NCBI GenBank assembly: GCA_963556145.1
Contig: OY744466.1
Location: 5,022,001-5,086,000, forward strand
Reading direction: 5' to 3'
DNA length: 64,000 nt
Source of the DNA: Hygrocybe punicea
Taxonomy: Eukaryota; Basidiomycota; Agaricomycetes; Agaricales; Hygrophoraceae
The position numbers and the translations under genes were made by a program. The notes under the pieces are model-generated. The model searched no databases. It had not been told where the DNA came from and was given only the letters and a program-made list of their open reading frames with translations. Of this stretch, positions 23,953 through 36,648 are shown in pieces. The first letter of the stretch is position 1; each line of letters opens with the position of its first letter.

Positions 23953-26900
23953 ATGTTCTCAACCTTGTCGAACATGGTCAGCCTTGCCATGCCCCACGTA
24001 GACATCGATGTCACCATGGCGGACAACGAGGCTAATCCTTGGGCAGCGCCACCGAATGTCATCGAACAGAATTCTCGGCAAGACACGGAATGGCAGCCAG
24101 AGGGACAAGGTGAGCAAGAGATGATGGCTGCAGAGCCATCAGTACAGGAAATGACCGGCGATGCTTTGGGCGGCCTAGATGGTCTTGAACAAGTAGGCTC
24201 TCTGGGGCAATGTTCATCATTCGCGAACCGACATGGGCCTGAGGGTGACTTGACATGACATGACGAAGCAAGCTATCCTCAGACAAGTCAGTGCCACTTC
24301 ATTTTGTAGATTCACGAGCTCACTAAACTGGGCGAAAACAACCAAACTGCTATTGGTTGATGTACAGCGATTCATCAGAGCAGGACCACATTGGGCAAAA
24401 CTAAACCGAGTAGTCCTCAGGTGTGGATAGGCTTTACGAGCCACGGTTACAGAGGAGTTGATAAAATTGCCTAGTTCCGGACCAAGAAAGTCAGAATCGT
24501 AGAAAATGATGAATGCAATCAACAGCAACACCTGATGTTGCAGGTACAGAATTGGAGGTTGAAAGTGGAGGTAAGGCTCAGATGCGTCGTTGATCTGGTG
24601 TTGATTTGTTGACTTCTGAAAAGCTGAGGGTTGCGAAGCAAGAGCATGCTAAGATGCGCACTCTCATGCTGCGAGGTCAAATCCACCTGTTTGACAGTGT
24701 CAATGCAAGGGAGGGCAGCACAAGGGTCGATATCCACGAGGAGTCAATGGTACTTGACAGCATACAAACACCCACTCAAGTTCCATCGTGCAGGAGAATT
24801 CCGGCACCTCGCCGGCCGCTCAACCAGGACCAAAGTGAGGATTCAATGGAAGACGACATCAGGGAGGAATTGGAGGTTGTTGGCAACATGGCTTTCAAGT
24901 CAGAAGATGAAGAGGAAGATGGCGAGGTCAGTCTAGTGGGCCAATGATGTTGACCACTGAAGAAATGAAACTTTGACAGAGTCAGCATGCCGAAGCAAGG
25001 CGAAGAGGAGTCCCATCTCCTGTTCCGAGACTGATCAAATTTGCACGTCCATGAGGAGGCACCAGGCCCTTCATGCAAAATAAAAACTTTGAGCCTGATC
25101 CAATGGCCAGAAGATGCATCAACGACTGACTAAAGCTGCTCAACAGCAATGTGGAAGCACTCGTCAGCACCATAGACCGGCTTGTGCTGAACCAGCTTCC
25201 TTGGGGGCAGTTCCAAAACAGGACAGCGAGCCAGGGTGAACAGTAACAGGTGGAGGCATGGCTGATTTAAAACCAACGTTGACCGCCCTCAGGATGTGGA
25301 CCGCACAGAAAAGCTGGTATGAAGTGCTAAACCATTAATGTGATGGTAACTGACGTAGCAACAGAAACTGGTACAGGACGAGATGAACAAGCTCTTGGGT
25401 GTCGAAACAGACCTCCAAGCGTTGGAGTGCCATCAGGTCTCACTTGAAGAACTCCAGGCATTTGAGGAGGATGGTTATGGTCCAAGCCTAAAGCCTATGA
25501 TGATTGACTGGGAGTTTCCTATGAGCAATCCGCTAAGATCACAATGGAACCAAGAGCTCACCGAAATGTTCATGGAGCACTTCAACGAGGTTGTGAACGA
25601 AAAACACAACTTGCGATGTTTTGCGTGGGAAGTGTTTGAACAAATCCACACCAAGGGTTTCTGGAGTGCGTCGTTGATCGGGAAATTACCTTGTTGTCCT
25701 TTAGGAACAAGGATTTAGCTCTTTAATAACTCTGGGTTATTCCTGTTGGGTGGTTGGGTTGTGGTGTGAATCCTATCAAAGGTTAGCTTTGAAGGATACA
25801 ACAATTACTTAACAATAATATAAGTCAGATGTATGACTTATAGAGGATGAGTGAACAGTGAGGTCTTCCCTACTGAAGGTAAAGACTTTGAGTGACAAGA
25901 GGTCTGCAAGAGTATAAGTGGATAATAACTCAAGCAAGTATGAACAGTGTAAGATGAATGAGTGTACAACAGTCAAGTATACAAGTGGCAAGTATACAAT
26001 GAGCAGAGGTACAATAGAGATGAGCAATAGATGATGGATGATGGGCGATAGACGATGGGCGATGGGTGAGTGTAACAGTAGATGTCAAACAAAGGGAGGT
26101 GTGACAAAATACTATGTACAGAATGAATGAACTGAACAATAGGCAAGTAGGATTGATGATCAAGATATCAGACTTTATTCTGAAGCTTCAAACGCACATT
26201 GGCTACTAGTGCAGAATAAAGTACTGGGATATCTTTGGTGATGACCAATAGAACTTGAAAGAAAATGAATGTGACTGTACTACGTGACAGAACACAAAGA
26301 ATATGTATGAAACAAGTAATAAGGGAGTATCAATATATCTGAGATTGATATCCTTAAACAAATGAATGAAGACTTGAACTGCAATTGGTATTTGAGTACT
26401 AGCTACTACCAAAGTAGGTAATACAAACAAATACAGAGGGGTGAATCAGAATCTGGGAGAGGGACTGTCCTGTGACTGGGCCTGTCAGATTAGGTGACTG
26501 GGCCATCTCCAGCAGAAACTGGGCTCTATATATATACCTATTCTACAGCAGGAGTCATACTAAGTCATAGAATGGTATATCAAATGGAGAGCATAGGATA
26601 TGACTCATAGGGAGTCATATAGAGGAGAGGCATAGGTTTATGACTCATAAGGAGTCATAATAATGTAGGGCATGGGGGGTTATGACTCATAAGGAATCAT
26701 AAGAAAGGAAGACATGGGTTTGTGACTCATACAGAGTCAATTAATGAGTCACATAGGTACTATAATCAAAGGAGGGGGCATAATGAGTCAGAAATAGTCA
26801 TAATTAGTTATGGGTGGTCATAATGAGTCATGGGGGGTCATGAATATGTCATAAGGGTCATAATTTGTCATGGATAGACCAATGAGTCACATTTGATAGG

Positions 26901-28200
26901 AGTGAGTCATGCTGCTGTTCTAATCTTGGGTGTGTGAATCAAAGGCAAGGGCTGTGCCAGGGTGTGCTTCTAGAATCATCTTCCTGAGGCTGTGCTTCTT
27001 GATCAATTGATGCCATGCCATGTGTGTATCCTTATCAGTTAAGAAAAAGATAAGATCTGGGCTGGGCTGTATTTGATCAATTGATATGAAATGTGATGTG
27101 CTTCTTGATCAGGGAATGATGGGTGGCATGTGTTATCTCTATGATTGGAGATAAGGATGTGGCTGTGCTTCTTGTGCTTCTTTGGCCTCTGATAAGATGT
27201 TTTGGGGGCCTTATCAGTTAAGATAAGGGTATTCCTTCATTTCCTCTGCATAGATAAGGGTTTTCTTGCATGTCCCTTCTGTAGATAAGGGTTTTCTTGC
27301 ATGTCCCGTGTATAGATAAGGGTTTCATGTATGTCCTATGTGCAGATAAGGATTTCCTGTGTGTCCTATATGCAGATAAGGGTATTCCTTTCTACTCCAT
27401 ATGCAGATGGAGGCATTCCAGTATGAATGGTCCTTGTAATGTGATGTGTGCTGTAGGGATGGTGACTAGTGACAGCATATTACCATGTTTTGATCCGAAT
27501 CCTTTTTGGATCATGACAGCGATTAACTGATGATGAAATTTCAGGGATGTTCTGCTCTCAACTCTCATGTCTCAAGCGGTGCATCAACAAAAACGAGACC
27601 CTCGCCACCGAGGACAGTATTGAGTCTGCTCGGGAAGCCAAGGAAAGGGTGAGGTCGCATCACCTCAGGACGCTGGGCCATCAATGACCTAACATGAGGA
27701 GGTGACAGGTAAGAATCCATTGCAAAGATGCATCCAAAGGGAGGGAAAAAAAATACTCATGAAGATCCTCAGCAGCTCTACCTCATGAGAGAGGAGATTG
27801 CATTGAACAACAGAGAGAATCCAGATGGAATGATTGATTAGATATGGGATGATCTTCATAGTGTTATCAATACGCTTGGACGAGATGGGATGAGCTCTGA
27901 TGAAAGTGAGGTTGAAACCGACAGGAGGAGGCAAAGCAAAGTCTTTCAAGTGAAAAGGCTGGAATGGCACTCGCCAATCATCGGGGTGTGTTTAGCCCGT
28001 GTTGACAGGGACTACAATGTTATGAATGGATATGGGAACACTTGAGCCGGAAATCCTCCCCGACGTCGCGAACGAGTTGGCAGAAGAGACAGCATCAGGG
28101 ACACTATCCCAAAGCTACCCATCAACTTTTATAGTGCAAAGTGGTATCAGGAGCTATTGACATGGGACAAGAGATGCCTTGATGCCGGAGAAGAATTCGA
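23953..28200 (+). pseudogene. multi-copy agaricomycete gene of unknown function (LGVETDLQALE / GMSSDESEVE family), interrupted
   Basis: The N-terminal acidic exon starts MFSTLSNMVSLAMPHVDIDV. Later exons include RVAKQEHAKMRTLMLRG (24625), MNKLLGVETDLQALE and EELQAFEEDGYGPSLKP (25383-25500), and FMEHFNEVVNEKHNLR. After a 1.8-kb insertion the gene resumes near 27550 with AREAKERVRSHHL, then LGRDGMSSDESEVETDR, YGNT_AGNPPR and PKLPINFYSAKWYQEL (to about 28160). I recognise this block order from a high-copy agaricomycete family with no known function. TGA at 28043-28045 stands where the family has Arg, and two more TGAs (GHQ_PNMRR_Q, near 27690) also suggest lost CGA codons. Introns are short GT-AG. 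Confidence 0.6.
25691..27478. mobile_element. 1.8-kb insertion of unknown class, possibly a solo LTR, flanked by ATTACC
   Basis: ATTACC at 25685-25690 recurs at 27479-27484. The interval interrupts the surrounding family gene, probably inside an intron: taking it out leaves a short stretch with a GTGCGT donor and a TTTCAG acceptor. It has no protein-like frame. It carries internal repeats: GACTCATAAGGAGTCAT variants at 26570-26890, GATAAGGGTTTTCTTGCATG variants at 27220-27390, and GATGGGCGATAG at 26030-26065. The ends lack canonical TG/CA at the duplication boundary, so an LTR origin is only a guess. Confidence 0.45.
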
Positions 28201-28441
28201 TTTAGAGGTGGTGATGTCTGCGCTTGACTGATAGGAATGAGAGGTGAATGGTGATGGCCAGATTTGGCAGGAAATCAATACTGGTGAATGAAAGCTTGTG
28301 TATGTTATGATAGAAGCAGGAAATGCAAGGGGTACGCAGAGTTGAGTGATGCCAAAGCAAGAACATAGCACACTAGAGTGAGGATGGAGCGAGCGGCAAG
28401 ACACCACGACATCCCACACGTGAAGCTGACAATGAGGAGGA

Positions 28442-28565
28442 AGTGATCAGACCGAAAGGAATTGGAGTCTGCACGGAAAACCTAGTGCACACAATCATAG
28501 GAAGAAAGTGAGAGCCTAGGAAGCAATGGAGGAATTGGAGTCTGCACGGGAAACCCAGTGCACAC
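28442..28565. repeat. short direct duplication
   Basis: GGAATTGGAGTCTGCACGG followed by AAAC, CAGTGCACACA-like text occurs twice, starting near 28459 and 28532, separated by a purine-rich stretch. Confidence 0.7.
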
Positions 28566-28573
28566 ATGACAGT

Positions 28574-29039
28574 TAGTGAATAGCGTGGGTTTACCCACCA
28601 TTACATGTTCTTTTTTCATGGGTTTTCATGGGTTTCTTGTTCTTGAAGCAAATATTGCAGATACAGAGTTAAAATTTGAGAAATATTTGCAAAACTTGAT
28701 CAGGACTTCAAAACATGTCAGCAACACATTTAAAAAAAAGTGCTGAATGGCTTGTTATGACTGATTTTCCAGAGGGATAGAAGCATGGGTTTTCATGGGT
28801 CCGAGTTTTTTAACCCATGAAAACCCATGCTTCTATCCCTCTGGAAAATCAGTCATAACAAGCCATTCAGCTTTTTGTTTGAAATGTGTTGCTGATATGT
28901 GTTGAAGCCCTGATCAAGCTTAACAAATCCTTCTCAGATTTCTACTCTGCATCTGCAATATTTGCTTCAAGAACAAGAAACCCATGAAAACCCATGAAAA
29001 AAGAACATGTAATGGTGGGTAAACCCACGCTATTCACTA
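28574..29039. mobile_element. 466-bp hAT-type foldback element with 8-bp target duplication
   Basis: Ends TAGTGAATAGCGTGGG and CCCACGCTATTCACTA are inverted. ATGACAGT flanks both sides (28566-28573 and 29040-29047), the 8-bp duplication typical of hAT elements. The two halves (28574-28800 and 28813-29039) pair along their whole length with some mismatches around a 12-bp loop. It is non-coding. Confidence 0.9.
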
Positions 29040-29177
29040 ATGACAGTAGAAGTGGACGAACTTTTCCACTGAGACTTGAACTTGTCACATGTCACCTGTC
29101 ACCACCATGGTGATGGTCACAGTCACGGTATGCATCTTTTCTTCATCCGCGCTTCAGTGGTGTCTACCCTGAAGACT

Positions 29178-29420
29178 CCTCTATTTGCTTCATCACGAAC
29201 CCCTTCTTTGCCGGTTTTCACATAACCCTAACATTTGCCTTATCGCTTCACTCAGTGGTTTCTACCTTGAAGAATCCTATTTGCTTCAACTTGGTTCTTC
29301 AGTCGTTTCTCTACTTTGCATCGGCGCTTCAGTGGTTTCTACCCTGAAGACTTCCACTCCGCACTTCAGTGGTTTCTACCCTGCAGACTCCCACTCCATT
29401 CTTCAGTGATTGTGACTTCC
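29178..29420. repeat. degenerate short repeats with CTTCAGTGGTTTCTACCCTGAAG
   Basis: CTTCAGTGG(T)TTCTACCCTGAAGACT-like text appears near 29152, 29245, 29328 and 29365. Each copy can fold on itself (CTTCAG...CTGAAG). Confidence 0.55.
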
Positions 29421-29589
29421 AACTGTCCAATCCATTATGTTCATTGCGCTGTCTGCCACCAATTGTCTTTGTAAATGCTTCCCTGCACTTTCTTTCGTGA
29501 CCTCATCTCTGCTCCTCATGATGTCAGGTTCATTCACCGTGAACCTCACTTGTTCTGAATACTGACCTCTGTCCTCAAATCAATTCAGG

Positions 29590-30570
29590 TTCTTTGAGCA
29601 ACATTGATGGCGTGCTATGGTATTCTCCCAACTCCTCTCGAACCATTTCCACCATTCCTCCGCCCAACCCAACCACTTCGAATCTTGAAACCGATCTGTT
29701 CACCAACTGTACCCTAGTTCACAATTACATAAACCCTTGTTGGATACAAACTAAGGCTGGTTAACCTTCATACCAGTGAACCCGGTCTTCGTTGGTGTCT
29801 TTGAGTGCCTAACTCACATTCCTTTGGAGCATGACCTAGAACCACCGAATCCTGTCCTGTTCACATTAAAATTGTCCATTCGACAGAAATGGCGTGACAT
29901 CGAGGTGCTTCTACAATATGCATCCAAACAGTTGGAATCACGTTCTCATCTTGATGAAGTCTGGGCAGCAGCCCACCCCATGACCGCCCAAGCTTGGCTA
30001 CACTAGAGCCCACAGAACCAAACAAACTGCCATGCGAAAGGCCAAGATTTCTCGTTGTGGAGGCTTCATCGAAATAAGAACATCTTACCAAGCAGGAACG
30101 GGATGGTCAGCGGCATCTGTATTGCTGCCATTTGGCAGGAGATGAAACTCATCCAAACAATGAACCAATCTCGAGAAGTTTCTTCAACATCAAATATGGC
30201 AACACTTCTGTTGTTTCTGAAGTGCTGTACAAATCCTGAATGGTCGTTGACAATTCAACTTGCCAAAACGAGTTTTCACATACGTTCTACGTTTTTCATT
30301 GCAGAGTCGACCCATTTATTATGGAAGAATTCAACAACTTTGATGATGAAAAATATTATGTTAATTTTGGGCACCAAGGCTACCATTGTCGATCCAGCTC
30401 AATTCCCAGATGAGGATCATATTTCTATCTCTGAATTTCACGAGGTTTGGCAGATCCAGCTCTTCAACAGACGAGCCCTTTCCGACAGGCAAGAATGGCA
30501 CGCCCACTGCTGTTACTTGCCTCATCTGCGGTCGGGTCGGCCACAGGTTACCGTTCTGACATTTTGAATC
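29590..30570 (+). pseudogene. multi-copy agaricomycete family relic (IRQKWRDIEVLL family)
   Basis: A plus-strand stretch has PVFVGVFECLTHIPLEHDLEPP and LSIRQKWRDIEVLLQYASKQL (29776-29960), then, after a frame change, LGYTRAHRTKQTAMRKAKISR. Further on come SISEFHEVWQIQLFNRRA (30415-30480) and, in another frame, a CLICGRVGH piece. This resembles a recurrent agaricomycete family ('VFD..HYVPLP...IR.KWSNIDQML') of unknown role. The frame is broken many times and introns cannot be assigned. Confidence 0.4.
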
Positions 30571-31339
30571 TTCTTACTTTGGTACATTCGTCTTTTTCAC
30601 TGGATACTCCCCACGTCGGCACAATCACTACCCTCAGAGATCGCTCACAACAGGACAAGGTTACCTTATTCCTGACACATGATATCCCTGCCCCATTCAC
30701 ATGGGATCACACTGCATCCAGAATATTCCCAAGCCATTCACCCCCTTCAGACCGATTGAGGAGGATACAAAGGTGGCAATTGGCATTAAAGATGGTATGT
30801 GCAGGACCTTCTCAGTGAAGTCACACACAAGCTCACTTTCAGCTTGCAATAGTGTAACAGTCCGCTTTCGATGTTTAAGCGGAGATTTTTTTTCGCCCAA
30901 AGTCTCACTGCACCGATGGTCACCCAACAGTTGCCACCAAAACAACACGCAAAGCTTCCACCACAAGAGAGCATGAACGGAGAATAATCCTGTGCAGCAA
31001 TCTGCCTTGTCGATCACTGAAAACAGTCTAGGCCACACCATCTCTGTTACCCATTCCAGCAGCGGGTCCATTCGGGCTAAGTGTCTCCACAGCAGCTGTG
31101 CCTGTGGTTGCACCAGCTGGTGCCCCTGCCACTTCTTTACCACAGCCCAAGCCATCCTGCTCTCAAAAACTGGAGGCAAGCTGTTCATTCCCTGCTACTG
31201 GTTTATGGCTCACAATTTATTAGTCTGCGATGGCTTATGTGTTTTCTCGTTCCTGTGTTTTCTGGTTCATTTGTCAGACATGTTATCTTGTCAAAACTTA
31301 CATAGGCATAGAAATAATATGGCAGTTGTTGTGAAACAC

Positions 31340-31440
31340 TTGGTTGTATTTCAGTGTCCAGTGGGCATCCAGCAGGCATCTAGTGGGCAGTGGGCACTCA
31401 GTGGGCACTCAGTGGGCACTCAGCGGACCGCTTGAGCGGG
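31340..31440. repeat. CAGTGGGCACT short tandem repeat
   Basis: Five or six tandem variants of CAGTGGGCA(C)T(C) at 31358-31424 on the plus strand. Confidence 0.8.
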
Positions 31441-34300
31441 CAATGAATTTAGCACACCAGCAAAATTCATCATTTTGACTTGTTTTCAATTGTTTAGAAA
31501 TGATAAATTTGGTCAGTTGTACATGGAAAAAAAAAACTTGGAATTAATACATCAATACATGATCCTTTTGCACACAAGACAGGCTATAAATTGGTAGGCT
31601 GTATAAATTTAAATTTTGACAAAGCCACAAATAAATCGTTCTGTTTGTTGCAAAAATTTTATTTTAAGGGCTAATGGACATAACATTTGTGAGGTTGTTA
31701 ATTTGGTTTGTGAATGATTCAATGACATCTATAATAAATTGAAGGCAAATCTATGATTTTGTCACTCTTAAAAGAACATGTAATTTGCATTTAGTGTGTG
31801 CAAAATCTCAATCAAAATGATTAATCTTTATAGATATAAATGAATCCAAATTTAGCATTTATCAAGAACTAAATGGGCTAAAATAGATGTGCAAAATTCA
31901 AACAACTTGCAAATGATTTAGCACTGATTTAGCAGCCTGCAAAATTGTCGGGGGTCAGGTGTGAAAAAGACCATTCTGTTGACGCACAAATAGCTTGAAT
32001 TCTTAATTACCCTGATCTATGACATTTTGGGCTAATATGATGTTTTGGGATAAACTTGAATTCCACGCTCACAATGCATGTTTTGATCTTGGACTTTTTG
32101 TCAACTAAATGTAGTGTATCTGAATAATATTCAACCGGTAGGTCAATGCCTCTGGGCTTCTCAATGAAGTTAGAGACACTGATTTGCATGGAGATGTTGT
32201 AAAATTGAAATTTATTTCATGCCATTTGGGTCTCCATTGAGAAGGCTTGGCATAAATTACATATCCACAATAAATAATATGATAGGCTGGTCTATCCACA
32301 CTATTTCTGAGGGAAGGGGTGGTCATGAAAGCAAGCAAGAGCCTTTGCATGTAGAATTTTGGCTGGCTTGGATTGTCACATCATGCATTGTCAAATTGGG
32401 AAAGCTAAGTTACTGAAAAATTTCATCCTTGGAATCATGATCGGACACGCCAGAGAGACCGAAGAAGCTGGAGGATCAAGGGGATGAAGGCAACGATGAC
32501 AATGACAATGGTGACAACGACGGTGACGACGAAGAAGAAGAATGTGAAGAAGAAGGATACTGTACCAGGTGTTGTTGTAGCCAGTGTGATTTTGGTCATG
32601 TCCCAACAGCCCATAATTCTCCGATAACGACTTTCAGCACTGATCCTGCTTGATATAGCTCTTATCCTCCCTGATAAGCCTGAAAATCTCATACAATCCA
32701 TGTTTTGACATTAAAGCTATGTTCCATGTATAAATTTTTGGAACTTATACTAGTGTTTGTTGGTTCCGAGGCCAGATAAAATTCCATCCCAAAACATCAT
32801 AGATCACAGTATATTTTCAAGATTAGAAAGGGCAACCCAAAATTCATTTTTGTGTTAAAATGTAGATCCGAATTTAGAGACTTGAATTTATATTGACCAA
32901 GTCAATATTTGTAGACCCAATATATTTGAAACCTGGTTCACACTTTTACCCCCTGTAAAAATATTCTCAAATATACTCTTTTGGACATGTACAATTTTGT
33001 CCTTTTTCCTAACCTTTTGGAGACTTCAAATAACGAGAGAAAATTGGGATTTAGTATTGTATTCTGAGATGTCAAAAGACAATACCAGATTCAGAATTTG
33101 TCGACACTCAAATTTGTTAACTAGTACAGGGCAAGTACTGGCCTACAACCTGACAAGCACTTGACAACTACTGGGCAAATGATCTGAAGCTCATGATCAT
33201 GATCCTCAACTCAAGGGATCATTATCACTACCGGTCACGGGAATCCAGCTGACAACACCTAGCGTGGGCAGTCACCATCTCCTTGTGCCCTTTCCTCATG
33301 CCAGTGAAACCCCCTGGGTCAGGTCACCGCTTGTTTTGCGTGCTGGGTCAGGGTGTCGCTTCAGCCTTAAGGGCTCGCTATGATTGTCCCAACAACGGTG
33401 AGCACCCTTTCATTCTTGCTCCAAGTCTGTGTGATTCTCAGCAGTAGTCCCACTCAGCAGTAGTCCCAAACCCTTCCTTTACCAAAGAGTCAAGGGCCTT
33501 CTGATGCCCTCTTTCACGCTGGTGTGCCCCTCCAGCGCCTGTTCTCAATTCACACTCTCGTTCACAGCTGCAGCTCTTAGCAGCTATTATCTTCTGCACT
33601 TCCATTTGGTTCCCATGATCACCACTTCCCTCTCTGCCTCCCCCACTGCTAATTTCTCAGACGGTCAGCCAACCCATGCCTGATGAGCAGCCAATATATG
33701 GCAGACAGTCGGCCAACCCATGTCTGATGGCAAGCTGAAACCCCCACTTGGTTATGGGAAATATCCCCGAGTTGGCCAACCCACTTGGGCTGGCCAGCTG
33801 GATGCCTCAGCCAAGCCATCTGCCTTGGGAAAAGATATTGGTCAGCTGAGGTTGGCTGGCCCACTTCAAGTTGGAATTGTCCATCTTGGCTGACCCATGT
33901 TTCATAGAAAAGATACACTGAAAGGGCTCTAGTTGGAAGAAATCATCATCAATTGTCGGGTCAAAGGCAGCTAGAGAAAGTTCTTATTGAAGGGTTCTTC
34001 GAGGAAGGTCTCGAAGATGATGGTCAGAGGGAGTGATACAGGAAGAGGAAGCTATGGTGATGCTAAACTACTCCTTGCGGTGGGCTCCAGATGTAGTGGT
34101 GAGGTCATGGTGGCTATGGAATAATGATCCTAACCTGGGTTGTAAGCGTAGAAGTGATGGTGGAATAGTAGCTAGCTTCAGTAAAGTGGTAAGGAACAGA
34201 GAAGGGAAAGCCGCCATGTAAAACTACTACTATCTATCGAGACCAGTCTAAGACAACGAAGCCAACGTTGTCAGGTACAGCAGGTCGGGTGTCAGGTGGC
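31441..34300. other. AT-rich intergenic DNA, no gene recognised
   Basis: No conserved protein motif was seen. There is a degenerate GAC/GATGAC low-complexity stretch at 32470-32560. A cluster of TTGGCCAACCCA-type phrases at 33660-33900 gives a spurious minus-strand open frame. The text TGATCTATGA...TTTTGGG near 32015-32060 recurs inverted near 32790-32825, a possible relic terminal repeat that I could not bound. Confidence 0.4.
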
Positions 34301-34332
34301 AAGCGATATAAGAATATTGACGGTAGAACAAC

Positions 34333-35368
34333 TAGGCAATGACACGGGTACGGGTAACCCACGCGGGTTGTGGGTACAGGTACTGCCGGGTACGGGTACG
34401 GGTTACCTTTTTTGGACCCGGGCAAAACCCGTACCCGTGACCGCGGGTCTTGGCATACCCGCATGTCAGCATCAACACAAACGGACACAACAACCCAGCA
34501 GCAACCGCTTACCAACACCATTTCAAGTGCCCACTGCCTCCGCCTTGACGCAAACACCACCAATGGCGTCCCAAACGGCCCCATCCTCGCACAAAACTGT
34601 GTCCCAACATGGAGACGCATCACGCTCCCGCGTCAGCCCCAAACACACCATCCCCGCTGCAAAACACGTCCAAACGCGTCTCAAGTCCCACCCCGGCCCC
34701 AAACCCCGCGCCCGTGCAAGAAATTGCGTTCAAACGCGTCCCAGACCACAGTCCCACAACACCCGACAATTTGACGCCCACACAGGCCCCAAAACCCGTG
34801 CCCGTGCAACAGAACGTGCCAAAATGCGCTCCAGACCCCGTTCCCCCCAATTACATGCCCACACGCGCCCACAGCCCAGAATCACGACGCCACCGTCCAG
34901 ACGCCGCAACAGCGAACACCAAGGCTCAATGGCATCGAAACGCGGGCTGACGCGTACGCAAGGTTCGAGATGACAAAGGAGGATGAGAGGAAGGGGAGAA
35001 TGGGAGATGGTGCAGGGAACGAGGAGATGGATATGATGGGCGAGATTCTCTTGCCCACAAGACCACCCGTCGCCTGGTTCCCAGCCCCCCCCACTCCCCA
35101 CGAGAACCACCCGTCGCGTGGCTCCCAGCCCCCCCACTCCTCGCGTTTGCACAGTGCCACGTCAATTGACGTGCGTGTCAGCAACACGAGGTAGATGTGG
35201 GCTGGAACCCACCGGGTTTCCTGCGTGGGTCAATACCCGTACCCGACCCGCCGCTACCCGCCATCTACCCGCTGAAAAAAGACCCGTGGGTAGACGGGTA
35301 CAGGTTGGAGCGGGTCCAGGTCCGGGTCGGCCTCGGGACACCCGCGGGTATACCCGTGTCATTGCCTA
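34333..35368. mobile_element. non-autonomous hAT element, copy 1 (1,036 bp)
   Basis: Inverted ends TAGGCAATGACACGGGTA and TACCCGTGTCATTGCCTA. Flanks AGAACAAC (34325-34332) and AGAACAAT (35369-35376) match at 7 of 8 positions, a hAT-type duplication with one change. Subterminal regions are full of ACCCG/CGGGTA repeats, typical transposase-binding clusters. It is G+C-rich against AT-rich surroundings. Long open frames on both strands reflect composition; no conserved domain is seen. A near-identical copy sits at 51.7-52.7 kb. Confidence 0.92.
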
Positions 35369-35376
35369 AGAACAAT

Positions 35377-36108
35377 GGAGAGAGTGTCAAGAGAACTGAT
35401 GAGTTGTATGAGTGAAGGATTTTACTGAGAAGCTGATTCTGAGTGAGGAGAAACAGGGGGACTGGTTTCTTATTTTGACACAGCACTTGGGCACCATTTT
35501 TATACTACAAAAATGTCTATCTAGTTTCAGCTGAGAGTCCTCGGCCGATGAGGGAGAACAAAGGAGAACAGAAATAGGGGAGTGAGGAGAAGGTTGCAAT
35601 GCGATGATGACAGGAGAAGTGAAAAGCCTTGAAAATATGTCAAATACTTTTATATATCTCCATAAGGGAGATGGTATGTGCAAATTGGGCAAGTCCAATG
35701 TTGGGATTCCAGTCCAATAAGATCCATTTGCAATGTTTGGAATTCCGTGCATTTAGGAGTTGGACCGACCCTGTACATGAGTGGCCGTGCTTGTTGGTAT
35801 GCATCGGGTTATGTCAGGTTTGAGGGTGAATCGTTAAGGAAGTTGGGTTCGAACGGGTTCATGGGATATCAAGTTTCTGGTCTCAGAGGGCCCAGAGCCC
35901 TCTACAACAGCAGTGGCAAGGTGGCAGGGGTGGTAGCTGTAAGTAGTGGTGGCAGCAACTGCAGCATGACAGTGGTAGCAAAATGTACCGTATAAATGCC
36001 CCAGAATAATATATAATATGACCCCATTTATCTGTAATATGGAAAATAAATAAATAAAAATGTAATAAAAATTGAAAATAAAGGGCAAGTGACCAGTTGA
36101 CCAGTACT
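35377..36108. other. intergenic, nothing recognised
   Basis: Short open frames only, with no motif that I recognise. A GGTGGCAG/GTAGTGGTGGC-type low-complexity patch lies at 35918-35965. Confidence 0.4.
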
Positions 36109-36648
36109 TAGGGTTTAACATGGGTACAGGTATACCCGTGGTTTTTCCATAACAGGTAGTCATGGGTCCGGGTACAGTGGCCAGAACCAGGACCTGTTAC
36201 CATCACCCTTATCCGCGGTTTCCATGTTTCACTGGGTGTCAAGGCTTCCATCGAGCTTCCACCTATGCCCACCTTCGATAATGTTACAATCAAGACTTCT
36301 TCATTCAACTCTCATCGATCTCACCCCCCATCTCGACATCTGCTGCCCTGATGATCCTTCAGCTGCCATTTCCGGCCTCTTCACACCCTGTTTTGACACT
36401 TCGTTGTTCAGCATCTACGTACAATCTTGCTATCAAACCTCATCAGCCATTTCCCTGTCATTCAGATCACTTCCCTTAGCCAGCTTTCTGTCAATTCTTT
36501 TGCCGTGCAACCCAACGGGTTCCCAAGTTCCCTACCATGTCGGTGTTCGTCATCCAGCACAATTTAGGGTATATTGCAAAGTCATCGTATGTATATAATG
36601 TGTCTTTTCTTTCTCTTGTCACTCACCCACCACTCCAGATTCTCATCA

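Noticed and set aside
34296..34973. 225-codon open frame in the non-autonomous hAT element, and its 246-codon counterpart at 51782-52522
   Set aside because: Several frames on both strands are open at once in this G+C-rich element, the composition is Pro/Arg/Thr-rich without a domain, and the two copies end differently. It is more likely compositional than coding.
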